From contig CADBEB010000007.1 in NCBI GenBank assembly GCA_902793605.1, forward strand, positions 29,906-93,905: a stretch of DNA of 64,000 bases, in the 5' to 3' direction. Every line of letters starts with the position of its first letter. Position 1 is the stretch's first letter. Source of the DNA: an uncultured Eubacteriales bacterium (GTDB taxonomy: Bacteria > Bacillota > Clostridia > Christensenellales > Aristaeellaceae). Positions 25,116-33,760 of this stretch are shown piece by piece. The translations under genes were made by a program, and so were the position numbers. The notes under the pieces are model-generated. The model did not search any database. It was not told the DNA's origin and saw only the letters and a program-made list of their open reading frames with translations.

Positions 25116-25589
25116 TTACCTTCCCTCTGTGTTCTTGTCTGCCGGGTCGGCGCGATATTCCAGGTGGAGCTCGTTGGACGAGGCGTAGTTTCCCTGGATC
25201 TGGAGCTGGTACTTCAGGTGCAGCGAGCCTTCGCGGTTTCCGATCCGGCAGGCTGCCTCCTTGGTAAAGACTGCCATATCCATTTCCCCGTACGGCGTAT
25301 GATAGGTCCCCTCGAAGCGTTTCCCGCTGGAAAAGACCATCGTGTTGGAAAAATCCCCGCTGCGCTGCATCGTCACCTTCCCATCCGAAAGGGAGAGCGA
25401 GATGTCGGCCCGGGTAATCTCGCCGGTCTCTTCGTCCTCCTGTGATTCCACATACTGAAGCAAAGCCTCGCCGGGATTCTTATAATACAGTTTTCCGGTC
25501 GTCATAAACTGGATCGGATAATCCGGCATCTGGTCATACCTGGCAATGGCGAGCAGGTTGATGAACACCGGTGTCTGTTGATTCTCCAT
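25116..25589 (-). CDS. DUF1934 protein (YwiB-like)
   Basis: This 157-residue protein fits DUF1934, a calycin-like beta-barrel family: it has a tYxG-like repeat ending FEGTYHTPYGEMDMAVFT and the C-terminal strand LHLKYQLQIQGNYASSNELHLEY. No catalytic function is known for the family. GGAGGG precedes the ATG. A possible promoter (TTGCAA, 17 bp, TAAACT) and a 6-bp hairpin (25600-25617) lie in the leader. It is the first gene of a minus-strand run with gpsA, GH2 and the flippase. Confidence 0.8.
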   Translation of the reverse strand: MENQQTPVFINLLAIARYDQMPDYPIQFMTTGKLYYKNPGEALLQYVESQEDEETGEITRADISLSLSDGKVTMQRSGDFSNTMVFSSGKRFEGTYHTPYGEMDMAVFTKEAACRIGNREGSLHLKYQLQIQGNYASSNELHLEYRADPADKNTEGR

Positions 25590-25663
25590 ATTCCCTCCGG
25601 GTGCTCTGTTCGGAGCACACTATCAGTTTACAACCGAAGGAACCGATTTGCAAGAAGCGATAC

Positions 25664-25692
25664 TTGCGTTTTCTTCTTCCCGGCGGTATCAT
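25664..25692 (+). promoter_or_regulatory. Possible promoter of ispE
   Basis: TTGCGT (25664-25669) and TATCAT (25687-25692) are spaced by 17 bp, 30 bp upstream of the ispE start. The -35 match is weak. Confidence 0.42.
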
Positions 25693-25721
25693 GCTTTTAC
25701 TGAATGTGGCAGGAGGGTGCA

Positions 25722-26591
25722 ATGGTTATACAGGCCTTTGCCAAGATCAACTGGTCTCTGGACATTACCGGGGTCCGCGAAGACGGATACCATCTGATGG
25801 ACATGCTGATGCAGCCGGTTTCCCTCTCAGACGAGATCACCCTGGAGCCTGCCGGCACACTGAGTATCTCCACGGGTGGCTATCCCCCCTCCCGCGCGGA
25901 CGAGACCAACCTGGCCTGGCGTGCGGCAGCGGCCCTGAAAAAAGCCACCGGCTATCCGGGCGGCGTTTCCATTCACGTTCAGAAATCCATACCGATCGGC
26001 GCCGGCATGGGTGGCGGCAGTTCCGATGCTGCCGGCGTTCTTTACGGCCTCAACCGGTTATGGGGCTGCGGCCTGACAAATGAGGAACTGGAGCGCATCG
26101 GCCTCACACTCGGCGCAGATGTGCCGTTTGCCCTGCGGGGCGGCCTGTCCCGCACCCGTGGGATCGGTGAAATCCTGGAAAACTATGAAAACAAATACAA
26201 TTACTGGCTCGTTGTGATTCAGCCCTGCGCCGGGCTCAGCACCGCCAGGGTCTTCAGCCTCTGGAAAGAAACCGCTCCGGCATCTCGGCCCGATACGGAC
26301 GCCGCACTGAACGCACTGGAAACCGGCGACTTTCCGAAGCTCTGTGAGAGCATCGGGAACGTCCTGCAGCCGGTTGCCTGCCGCCTGCGCCCTGAGATCG
26401 AAAAGACCTGCGGCGCGCTGATGAGGGAAGGCGCCATGACCGCCCGGATGACCGGGAGCGGCAGTGCCGTTTTTGGCGTCTTCCGTAATGCCGCTGCCTC
26501 CGAAAAAGCCTGGAAAACACTGGCGCCGTTGGAAAAGAATATCTTCCTTTGCCATACGCAGCACGACAGCCTGCGCATCCTGGACGAATGA
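25722..26591 (+). CDS. ispE: 4-diphosphocytidyl-2-C-methyl-D-erythritol kinase
   Basis: This 289-residue GHMP kinase phosphorylates CDP-methylerythritol in the MEP pathway to isoprenoid precursors. It begins MVIQAFAKINWSLDITGVRE, contains the ATP loop PIGAGMGGGSSDAAG and ends with the C-terminal GHMP motif ARMTGSGSAVFGVF. The start was chosen at the ATG with AGGAGGG upstream, six codons into the open frame. The TtcA-family gene follows ten bases later. Confidence 0.97.
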   Translation: MVIQAFAKINWSLDITGVREDGYHLMDMLMQPVSLSDEITLEPAGTLSISTGGYPPSRADETNLAWRAAAALKKATGYPGGVSIHVQKSIPIGAGMGGGSSDAAGVLYGLNRLWGCGLTNEELERIGLTLGADVPFALRGGLSRTRGIGEILENYENKYNYWLVVIQPCAGLSTARVFSLWKETAPASRPDTDAALNALETGDFPKLCESIGNVLQPVACRLRPEIEKTCGALMREGAMTARMTGSGSAVFGVFRNAAASEKAWKTLAPLEKNIFLCHTQHDSLRILDE

Positions 26592-26601
26592 GGTCACCCT
26601 T

Positions 26602-27318
26602 ATGAAAAAAACACTCGGCTGCATCCGCAGGGCAGATACGGATTTTCAACTGATCGGGGACGGAGACCGGATCGCCGTCGGCGTTTCCGGCGGAAAGGAT
26701 TCCCTGTTGCTCCTGCACGCGCTCAGCCTCTACCGGAAATTCAGTCACAAAAACTTCACGGTGACCGCAGTCACCGTGACCCTGGGGCTGGAACCCTTTG
26801 ATATTTCCGGGATCCGGGCTCTGTGTGAAGAGCTGGAGATTCCTTATATTGTGAAAGAAACACAGATCGGCGAGATCATCTTTGAATACCGTAAGGAAAA
26901 GAACCCCTGCGCCCTTTGCGCCAAGATGCGCCGGGCCGTTTTGGCCAAAGCCTGCCAGGAATCGGGATGCAACAAACTGGCCCTGGGGCACCATCGTGAG
27001 GATGTACTGGAAACGCTCTTCATGAGCCTGTTCTACGAGGGACGGTTCCATACCTTCCATCCGAAAACGCTGATGAGCCGCACGGGGATCACCGTGATCC
27101 GGCCGCTTGTCTACCTGCCGGAGTCCCATGTGAAGCACATGCTCAAAACGCTGTCGCTCCCGGTCGTCTCGTCTCCATGCCCCGCAAACGGCGAAACCAA
27201 GCGGCAGGAGATGAAGGAACTGATGAAGAAGCTCCGGGCAATCTACCCGGACGCTTCCGAGCGTCTGCTGCATGCCCTGCAGCAGGACCACTACGACCTG
27301 TGGCAAAAGGATCAGTAG
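26602..27318 (+). CDS. TtcA/TilS-type PP-loop ATPase, probable tRNA 2-thiocytidine biosynthesis protein
   Basis: This 238-residue protein has the adenylating PP-loop VSGGKDSLLLLHAL, a CALC motif (about residue 102), LGHHREDVLETLFMS and a third Cys in SPCPANGE. TtcA proteins use these cysteines to hold an iron-sulfur cluster and thiolate cytidine 32 of tRNA. Bacillota homologues are often shorter than E. coli TtcA, as here, and their tRNA target is less certain. The start MKKTLGCIRRADTDFQL is ten bases after ispE. Its stop overlaps the converging small gene by seven bases. Confidence 0.85.
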   Translation: MKKTLGCIRRADTDFQLIGDGDRIAVGVSGGKDSLLLLHALSLYRKFSHKNFTVTAVTVTLGLEPFDISGIRALCEELEIPYIVKETQIGEIIFEYRKEKNPCALCAKMRRAVLAKACQESGCNKLALGHHREDVLETLFMSLFYEGRFHTFHPKTLMSRTGITVIRPLVYLPESHVKHMLKTLSLPVVSSPCPANGETKRQEMKELMKKLRAIYPDASERLLHALQQDHYDLWQKDQ

Positions 27319-27539
27319 ATCTTTTCGATCTCGCCTTCGATCCCGTAGATCTCTTTGAACTGCCGGAGTTCCCCTTCTCCGCGGATCAGCATGACCTCTT
27401 CAAATGAACCGTCGGCTTTCCGCCGGAAGCCTGCAACCTGCTCCCCGGTACAGATACTGCACCGGATGACCGGTGTCTTTTCCGCGGGGTTATAGGCGGG
27501 ATGACGTTTCGTCGGTTGTTTGTGAAAGAATGAGCGCAT
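27312..27539 (-). CDS. Small conserved protein with CxxC motif
   Basis: This 75-residue protein reads RHPAYNPAEKTPVIRCSICTGEQVAGF, then EEVMLIRGEGELRQFKEIYG. I recognise the pattern from small uncharacterised proteins in many Clostridia, where some have been mislabelled aspartate dehydrogenase. The single CSIC may bind metal. The start was set at MRSFFHKQ, with AAAGGA upstream; the open frame extends eight codons further. It converges on and overlaps the TtcA-family gene by seven bases. Confidence 0.75.
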   Translation of the reverse strand: MRSFFHKQPTKRHPAYNPAEKTPVIRCSICTGEQVAGFRRKADGSFEEVMLIRGEGELRQFKEIYGIEGEIEKIY

Positions 27540-27676
27540 ATCCTTCTGTCCTTTCCCGGGCATTTCCTTTTCCTATATTATATTCCTGATGCTGCTGTTT
27601 CTCAACAGGCGCCTCCGATCATGTTTTTTTCTCAGCGTATTTTAATCCGTTTCTTCTTTCTTTTACATGTAAGATG

Positions 27677-27685
27677 TGGTATAAT
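27677..27685 (+). promoter_or_regulatory. Extended -10 promoter of the xpaC-telA operon
   Basis: TGG followed by TATAAT (27677-27685) forms a consensus extended -10. No good -35 box is visible at 17 bp. It lies 35 bp upstream of the start codon. Confidence 0.6.
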
Positions 27686-27719
27686 CACTCATGATTTTTA
27701 AGATCAAGGAGTTTTCACT

Positions 27720-28601
27720 GTGGCCAAGAATAATTCTAACAGCAACAAGAAGTCCGGCGGGGCCGGCTTTATCATTACCCTGCTGATCCTGGCCGCTGTC
27801 ACCAACTTCAGCTTTACCGGGATCATCGCCGGCGTTCTGCTCGGGCTTGGCATCGGCAAGATCACCAGCATCATGGGCAGCGGTCTGGATACCACGACCC
27901 ACAACAGTCGGGACCGTGCCCGTGAGGCGCAGGAAGCTGAGCAGGCCCGCCGAAACGAAGAGGCGGCCCGCGTCCGCCTCCAGCAGGAAGCTGAACAGCG
28001 GAAAAAGGAAGAAGCGAGCACGATCCCGCTGACCGGAGACAAGGTTGCCGACCAGGTGATCACCACCGGGCAGGAAATGCTCCGGACCATCACAAAGGAG
28101 AATGCTGCCATTCCCGACCGGGAGCTGACGGACCTGATGAATAACCTGAGCATCAAGTGTGAGCAGATCTTCCGGACCGTTTCCGAAAGTCCCTCCAAAG
28201 CGCCGCAGGTCCGTAAGTTCATGAACTACTATCTACCCACGACGCTGAAGATGCTGGCAAATTACCGCACGATGCAGGAGCGTGGCGTATCCTACGGCGA
28301 AATGAAGGAAGCCCGGGAAACGACGATCCGCGGCATGAACCTGATCCTGACCGCCTGCCAGAAGCAGATCGACAACCTCCATCGCGACAACATGCTCGAC
28401 ATCTCCACGGATATCGACGTACTGGAGCAGATGCTCAAGCGGGATGGTTTTACGGACAACGAGATCGTTGAAACCGCGCGGACCGCGGCGGAAGCCCAGA
28501 TGCGCGCTACCTCCGCGCCCGTAATGGATTTCCCCGCTGATAAAGGCAAAGACGTCAGCGCTGCCGATGCACCCGCCGCCAAGCAGCTCGATGCCGAATA
28601 A
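27720..28601 (+). CDS. XpaC-family membrane protein
   Basis: This 293-residue protein has two N-terminal membrane segments (IITLLILAAVTNFSFTG and IIAGVLLGLGIG), a highly charged helical stretch rich in Glu, Ala and Arg (about 58-105) and a helical C-terminal domain containing MNYYLPTTLKMLANY, the recognisable XpaC signature. XpaC is annotated as 5-bromo-4-chloroindolyl phosphate hydrolysis protein, but its role is unclear. It usually pairs with TelA, as here. The start is GTG with AAGGAG upstream. Confidence 0.85.
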   Translation: MAKNNSNSNKKSGGAGFIITLLILAAVTNFSFTGIIAGVLLGLGIGKITSIMGSGLDTTTHNSRDRAREAQEAEQARRNEEAARVRLQQEAEQRKKEEASTIPLTGDKVADQVITTGQEMLRTITKENAAIPDRELTDLMNNLSIKCEQIFRTVSESPSKAPQVRKFMNYYLPTTLKMLANYRTMQERGVSYGEMKEARETTIRGMNLILTACQKQIDNLHRDNMLDISTDIDVLEQMLKRDGFTDNEIVETARTAAEAQMRATSAPVMDFPADKGKDVSAADAPAAKQLDAE

Positions 28602-28646
28602 CCGGTTTTCCCTATATGCCCACAAATCTCAAGGAGGTACACCACA

Positions 28647-29810
28647 ATGTCTGAATCCAATCCCATGCTCCAGCTCTCCACTGCCCCCAGCGCGCCGGAA
28701 CCCGAAGCCCCCGCCGCTGTGACCGAGAGCATTCAGCAGACTGCAGCGCCCGCCGAACCGGAAGCCGCTCCCCGGCTTGACGACAGCCAGCTGACCGAAG
28801 CTGAGAAAAAAGCGATCGACGATTTCATCACCAAGGTGGACATCGGCAACCCGGATCACGTATTGCTCTACGGTGCCGACGCGCAAAGAAAGATCGCCGA
28901 TTTCTCGCAGACCGCCCTTGACGCCGTCAAGACGCAGGATACCGGCGAGGTCGGGAACATGCTGGTGAACCTCGTTGCCGAGCTGAAAGGCTTCCAGAAG
29001 GATTCCGAGGAGCCGAAGGGTCTGGCGAAGATCTTCGCCAAGGCAGAGGACAAGATCACCCGGATGCAGGCGCGGTACAACAAGGTGTCCGTGAACGTTG
29101 AGAACATCGCCAATTCCCTGGAAGGATACCAGGCGCAGTTGCTCAAGGACGTCGCCATGTTTGACCGCCTGTATGACCAGAACAACGACTACTTCCACCA
29201 GCTGACTCTCTACATCATTGCGGGCGACAAGAAGCTTGCCCAGATCCGCGAGAACGACCTGAAAGCGCTGCAGGCCAAGGCCGAGGCCAGCGGTGACGCG
29301 ATGGACGCCCAAAAGGCGAACGACCTCGCCGCCCAGTGCGACCGGTTTGAAAAGAAGCTGCATGACCTGAAGCTGACCCGCCAGGTCGCTATTCAGATGG
29401 CGCCGCAGATCCGGCTGCTCCAGAACAACGACAGTCTGCTGGTGGAACGGATTCAGTCCACCCTTTCCAATACCCTGCCTCTCTGGAAGAGTCAGATGGT
29501 GCTGGCACTTGGCATGCATCACTCTCAGGAAGCCCTCAAGGCCCAGACTGCGGTGACCGATATGACGAACGACCTGCTGAAGAAGAACGCCGAAGCGCTG
29601 AAGATCGGCACCATCCAGACGGCAAAAGAAGCCGAGCGTGGAATAATCGATATCGAAACGCTGGTCCAGACCAACCAGGACCTGATCGATACCATCAACC
29701 AGGTGATGGAGATCCAGTCCCAGGGCCATGCGAAACGGATCGAAGCAGAGAAGACGCTCTACAACATGGAAGCGGAGCTGAAGAAAAAGCTCCTGAACTC
29801 GAACATCTGA
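28647..29810 (+). CDS. TelA-family toxic-anion resistance protein
   Basis: This 387-residue cytoplasmic, largely coiled-coil protein fits TelA from about residue 55. It has a Pro/Ala/Glu-rich start, then LYGADAQRKIADFSQ, the long helical segment VENIANSLEGYQAQLLKDVAMFD, IAGDKKLAQIRENDL and QMAPQIRLLQNNDSLLVERIQS. The family was linked to tellurite resistance but is widespread and probably envelope-related. AAGGAGG precedes the ATG. It is the second gene of the xpaC-telA pair, 45 bases after xpaC. Confidence 0.92.
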   Translation: MSESNPMLQLSTAPSAPEPEAPAAVTESIQQTAAPAEPEAAPRLDDSQLTEAEKKAIDDFITKVDIGNPDHVLLYGADAQRKIADFSQTALDAVKTQDTGEVGNMLVNLVAELKGFQKDSEEPKGLAKIFAKAEDKITRMQARYNKVSVNVENIANSLEGYQAQLLKDVAMFDRLYDQNNDYFHQLTLYIIAGDKKLAQIRENDLKALQAKAEASGDAMDAQKANDLAAQCDRFEKKLHDLKLTRQVAIQMAPQIRLLQNNDSLLVERIQSTLSNTLPLWKSQMVLALGMHHSQEALKAQTAVTDMTNDLLKKNAEALKIGTIQTAKEAERGIIDIETLVQTNQDLIDTINQVMEIQSQGHAKRIEAEKTLYNMEAELKKKLLNSNI

Positions 29811-29825
29811 CCCCGGACTTCCACA

Positions 29826-29861
29826 CGACCCGGCCTGATTATTTCCAGCCGGGTCGGTTTA
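29826..29861 (+). terminator. Probable intrinsic terminator after telA
   Basis: A 9-bp stem CGACCCGGC/GCCGGGTCG (29826-29834 with 29848-29856) is followed by a modest T-rich stretch. Confidence 0.6.
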
Positions 29862-29886
29862 CTGTTTGCGAAAGGAGAAATCCGTC

Positions 29887-31278
29887 ATGCGCGTGATCGG
29901 CATTACCGGCAGCATCGCCTGCGGCAAGTCTACCGTCAGCCGTGAGATGATGCGGCGCGGTTTCCCGGTAATCGACGGCGATGCCCTTTCGCGGGAACTG
30001 ACAGGCCCCGGCGGCGAAGCCGTTCCGGCTGTCCGCTCTGTATTCGGCGACCGCTACATCAATCCGGACGGATCCATGAACCGCCGGGCAATGGGCCTGC
30101 TCGTTTTTTCGGACAACCGTTCACGGGAGCAGCTGGACCTGGTGATGGATCCTTTCCTCCGTTCACTCACTCTCCGGAAGATCGAACAGGCCCGTGCATC
30201 CGGAACAAAACTCTGCTTTCTGGATATGCCGCTGCTCTTTGAGAAGGGATACGATTCCCTCTGTGACTCGGTCTGGTGTGTATGGCTGCCTGAGAACCTG
30301 CAGTTGGAACGCCTGATGACGCGGGACGGGTATACCCGTGAGGAGGCGATGAGCCGGATCCGTGTCGTCATGTCCTCCGACCAGAAAGCTGACCTTTCCA
30401 CCGCCGTCATTGATAACTCCGGTCCGGTGGAAGAAACAATCCGGCAGGCTTCCATCCTGCTCGAACGCGAACTGGAACGGGCCGGCGGCAACCCCGCCCG
30501 CAGGAAGCGGTCCGTGTCCCCTCCACTCGTCCGTTCCGACGAGGAGGATCCGGAACAGCCGGACCTGATCGAGCGGCCGGAATCCTCCAGAAGGAAACCC
30601 TCCTCCCGGAAAGCAGCCTGGCAGATGCCCCGGTGGCTGAAGATCTCCCTGGTCTCCCTGACGGCCGTACTCGCCGTATCGCTGACCTCTTTCATCCTGA
30701 TGCGTGCCTGGCTCACACGTCAGTCGGATCTTCACCGGCAGGAGCAGCTGTCCATCGACCAGCAGTATCCGCTGGAATACCTTGAGGAGATCCGGCGGAT
30801 CTCCCGGGAGTATAACCTGTCCCCCGCTTTGATTGCCTCCGTAATCCGGAATGAGAGCTCGTTCCGGCCGCGAGTCGAATCCTCTGTCGGCGCCCGCGGA
30901 CTGATGCAGATCATGCCGGAGACGGCGGAATGGATCGCGCACAAGCTGAAGACAGACAATTACAGCTTTGAGATGCTCTACGACCCGGAAACGAACATCC
31001 GTTTCGGGTGCTGGTACCTGAACTACCTGAGCACACTCTTCCACGGGGATCCCCTGTGCGTGGTCTGTGCCTACCATGCCGGGCAGGGTGAGATATCCAC
31101 CTGGCTTTCCACCCCTTCCATCAGCAGCGACGGCCTGACCATGTCCGTGGACCGGCTGCCGGAAGGACCGACCAAAACCTATGCCGGGAGAGTGACGAGA
31201 GATTATGGAATCTACCAGGCCAAGTATTTTTCGCCTGTTCTGCCTGATCCTGCTGATTCTGCTGATGCTGCCCCTTAA
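29887..31278 (+). CDS. Fusion of dephospho-CoA kinase (CoaE) with membrane-anchored lytic transglycosylase
   Basis: This 463-residue frame encodes two enzymes. Residues 1-195 are CoaE, the last step of coenzyme A synthesis: P-loop GSIACGKST (8-16), FLDMPLLFEKG (111-121) and RMTRDGYT-like lid residues (140-153). A basic, Ser/Pro-rich linker (200-250) leads to one transmembrane helix (about 253-275). A soluble lytic transglycosylase domain (about 295-455) follows, with catalytic Glu323 in RNESSF and GARGLMQIMPETAEW. The basic residues before the helix predict a cytoplasmic kinase and an extracytoplasmic peptidoglycan lyase on one chain. In related bacteria these are often adjacent separate genes. 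The start was placed at MRVIGITGS, with AAAGGAG upstream. Confidence 0.92.
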   Translation: MRVIGITGSIACGKSTVSREMMRRGFPVIDGDALSRELTGPGGEAVPAVRSVFGDRYINPDGSMNRRAMGLLVFSDNRSREQLDLVMDPFLRSLTLRKIEQARASGTKLCFLDMPLLFEKGYDSLCDSVWCVWLPENLQLERLMTRDGYTREEAMSRIRVVMSSDQKADLSTAVIDNSGPVEETIRQASILLERELERAGGNPARRKRSVSPPLVRSDEEDPEQPDLIERPESSRRKPSSRKAAWQMPRWLKISLVSLTAVLAVSLTSFILMRAWLTRQSDLHRQEQLSIDQQYPLEYLEEIRRISREYNLSPALIASVIRNESSFRPRVESSVGARGLMQIMPETAEWIAHKLKTDNYSFEMLYDPETNIRFGCWYLNYLSTLFHGDPLCVVCAYHAGQGEISTWLSTPSISSDGLTMSVDRLPEGPTKTYAGRVTRDYGIYQAKYFSPVLPDPADSADAAP

Positions 31279-32794
31279 CGGTGCCTTATCCGAAAATGTC
31301 GGGACCAGTATCACGATCGGCATCCAGAGCACCAAGACGCTCACGATCCGCCCTTTCGAGCCGCAGGAACGGGATATTCTGTCCGTTTACAACGTCCTCT
31401 ACGAAAGTCTGATCACCATTGACGACGATTATATCCCGCAGGGTTGCATTGCCGAGAGCTGGGAAGAAAGCTCCGGCGGCAAGGTCTGGACGTTCCACCT
31501 GCGCACCGATGTGCGCTTTTCGGACGGAACGCCGTTGACCGCGGACGACGTGGTAGCCTCTGCCAACTACATCCTGGACAAAGCCCGGGACGAGAATATC
31601 ACCGACCACGGTTTCTACAGCAACCTGGCCTACTTCGTCAAGAAGATCACAGCCAAGGACGATCACACCGTCGTCGTGCAGGCCAATTCCACCAACAAGA
31701 ATCCGCGCCAGTATTACGGGATTCTCTACGAGATGACCTTCCCGATCGTCCCGGCGTCCCAGGTCACTGCGGACCAGCCGCTCGGCAGCGGGCCGTACGT
31801 CATCAGCCAGTTCATCTCCGGTGACTTCATGACGCTGGAAGCAAATCCCAACTGGTGGAAGACGCAGCCCTACGTCCGCCAGATCATGATCTCCTTCCAC
31901 GACACACCCCGCTCCGTGATCGACAGCTATGAGTACAACCGGGTCGACGCGGTCTTTACGCGTTCGATTGCAGGGGCGCAGTACAAAACCGGAACGCTCT
32001 CGGTATCAATGAGCTACCGGACGAGCCAGCTGGAATGTCTGTTCATGAACAATTCCGCCAGCGAGCTGACACCTGAAGTACGCCGGGCCATCCGTTATGT
32101 GATCGACCGGCAGAAAATCATCACCAACGTCTATTCCGGCCTCGCTGTTGCAACAAACTTCCCGTTTTACCCCGGAACGTGGATGTATAATGAGGGTCTC
32201 GATTCGCAATTTGTCGTCAACCTCGATGAGGCAAGAAACCTGCTGGCCCAGGCCGGCTGGGAGGATTCCGACGACAACGGAGTTCTTGACCGCCTGACAA
32301 ACGAAGGCGAGACGAGGAACCTCCGCCTGCGCTTCTATGTCTATGAAGAGCCGGACAACGACGTCCGCCTGGAAGCGGCCAACATGATCGCCGAGCAGCT
32401 TGCTCAGGTCGGAATTGCCTGCTCTGTGGAAGCGATGACCATGGCCAATGTACATGAAAAACTGAAAGCCGGCTCATTTGATCTGGCTCTCATTTCCTTC
32501 TCGATGGACGTGGCTCCGGACCCCGGCTTCCTGCTGATGCGGGGAAACAGCGGCAACTACAACCGGTACAAGAGCGACAAAATGACCGATCTGTGCCACA
32601 GTTTGCGCAAGGAAACCACACAGGAAGGCTACCGTCAGCGGCTGATGGAAATCCAGTCGCTGTTTGCGGAAGACTGCCCCTTCATGTGCCTGTATTACCG
32701 GACAGGCAACGTGATCACACGCTATATGTACACGACCTGCCGGGATGTTCGCGAATACGAGCTCCTGCGCGGCATCGAGAGTTTTTCACCGTGA
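31205..32794 (+). CDS. ABC transporter substrate-binding protein, family 5 (oligopeptide-binding type)
   Basis: This 529-residue exported protein has an N-terminal signal (FRLFCLILLILLMLPLNGA) and the family 5 core, including WTFHLRTDVRFSDGTPLTADDV and LGSGPYVISQF. It binds peptides, nickel or other ligands at the cell surface. No permease or ATPase gene lies nearby, so it is an orphan that may feed a transporter encoded elsewhere or act as a sensor. Its start overlaps the preceding gene by 74 bases in another frame; this position is supported because it gives a complete signal peptide. prmA follows 24 bases later. Confidence 0.9.
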   Translation: MESTRPSIFRLFCLILLILLMLPLNGALSENVGTSITIGIQSTKTLTIRPFEPQERDILSVYNVLYESLITIDDDYIPQGCIAESWEESSGGKVWTFHLRTDVRFSDGTPLTADDVVASANYILDKARDENITDHGFYSNLAYFVKKITAKDDHTVVVQANSTNKNPRQYYGILYEMTFPIVPASQVTADQPLGSGPYVISQFISGDFMTLEANPNWWKTQPYVRQIMISFHDTPRSVIDSYEYNRVDAVFTRSIAGAQYKTGTLSVSMSYRTSQLECLFMNNSASELTPEVRRAIRYVIDRQKIITNVYSGLAVATNFPFYPGTWMYNEGLDSQFVVNLDEARNLLAQAGWEDSDDNGVLDRLTNEGETRNLRLRFYVYEEPDNDVRLEAANMIAEQLAQVGIACSVEAMTMANVHEKLKAGSFDLALISFSMDVAPDPGFLLMRGNSGNYNRYKSDKMTDLCHSLRKETTQEGYRQRLMEIQSLFAEDCPFMCLYYRTGNVITRYMYTTCRDVREYELLRGIESFSP

Positions 32795-32818
32795 CAACAT
32801 ACGGAAGGAGATCCATTC

Positions 32819-33760
32819 ATGGACTGGATTGAACTGATCATCCACACGACTACCGAGGGCAGCGACGAAGTGTCATCCCTTCTGATGGAAGCCGGCGCTT
32901 CCGGGACCATGATCGAAGACCGGGCCGATATTCCGGACCCCGCAAAGCCTCACGGCATCTGGGAGATTATCGATCCGAATCTGCCGGATTCCATGCCGGA
33001 GGATGTGCTGGTTCACGCATGGCTGGAACCGGCGGACAGTTTTCCCGTCCGGCTGGAACAGATCCGGAGCGCGCTGGCCCTGCTTTCCGCCGGCGAAAGT
33101 CGCTTTGGTTCCCTACGCCTGGAGACCCGTTCCGTCAACGACGAAGCCTGGAAAGACGTATGGAAGAAGTACTATAAGCCCTTCCACGCAAGCAGGCATC
33201 TGATCATCAAACCGACCTGGGAGGAATGCACACCGGAACCGGAGGACAAAATTATCGAGATCGACCCCGGCATGGCTTTCGGAAGCGGGACGCATGAAAC
33301 GACATCCATGTGCCTTTCCCTGCTGGAGGACGTGATCGAAGGCGGTGAAAGCGTGATCGACGTCGGCACGGGAAGCGGCATCCTTGCGATCGGCGCGGCG
33401 CTTTTCGGTGCCGGGAATGTATTGGCGATCGATATCGATCCGGACGCTGTCCGGGTTGCCGATGAGAATGTGAAGCATAACCGGGTGAACGGCATCGTGG
33501 CCGTCCGGCAGGGAAACCTGCTGGACCATGTGGACACGGTCTGCGATATCTGCGTGGCCAATATCATCTCCGATGTGATCATCGCGTTCGCCGCTCCCCT
33601 GAAAGAACACATCAAGCCTGGCGGCCTGTTCATCTGCAGCGGCATCGTATCCTCCCGGGCCGAAGAAGTCCGTAAGGCGCTCGAGTCAGCTCCCTATGAG
33701 ATCCTCCGTCATGAGAAAAAAGGAGAATGGACAGCTTTCCTGGCGAGGAGGAATGACTGA
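32819..33760 (+). CDS. prmA: Ribosomal protein L11 methyltransferase
   Basis: This 313-residue SAM-dependent enzyme methylates L11. It has the substrate-linker motif IDPGMAFGSGTHETTSMCL, the SAM-binding motif DVGTGSGILAIGAALFGA followed by acidic IDIDPD, and the NIISDVII motif near the active site. The Shine-Dalgarno AAGGAG is well placed. Its stop overlaps the rsmE start (TGATG), so the two are coupled. prmA-rsmE-mtaB is a widely conserved order in Bacillota. Confidence 0.97.
   Translation: MDWIELIIHTTTEGSDEVSSLLMEAGASGTMIEDRADIPDPAKPHGIWEIIDPNLPDSMPEDVLVHAWLEPADSFPVRLEQIRSALALLSAGESRFGSLRLETRSVNDEAWKDVWKKYYKPFHASRHLIIKPTWEECTPEPEDKIIEIDPGMAFGSGTHETTSMCLSLLEDVIEGGESVIDVGTGSGILAIGAALFGAGNVLAIDIDPDAVRVADENVKHNRVNGIVAVRQGNLLDHVDTVCDICVANIISDVIIAFAAPLKEHIKPGGLFICSGIVSSRAEEVRKALESAPYEILRHEKKGEWTAFLARRND

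Noticed and set aside
24038..25267. A 409-codon plus-strand frame opposite gpsA
   Set aside because: gpsA on the other strand is certain, and the antisense product has no family features.
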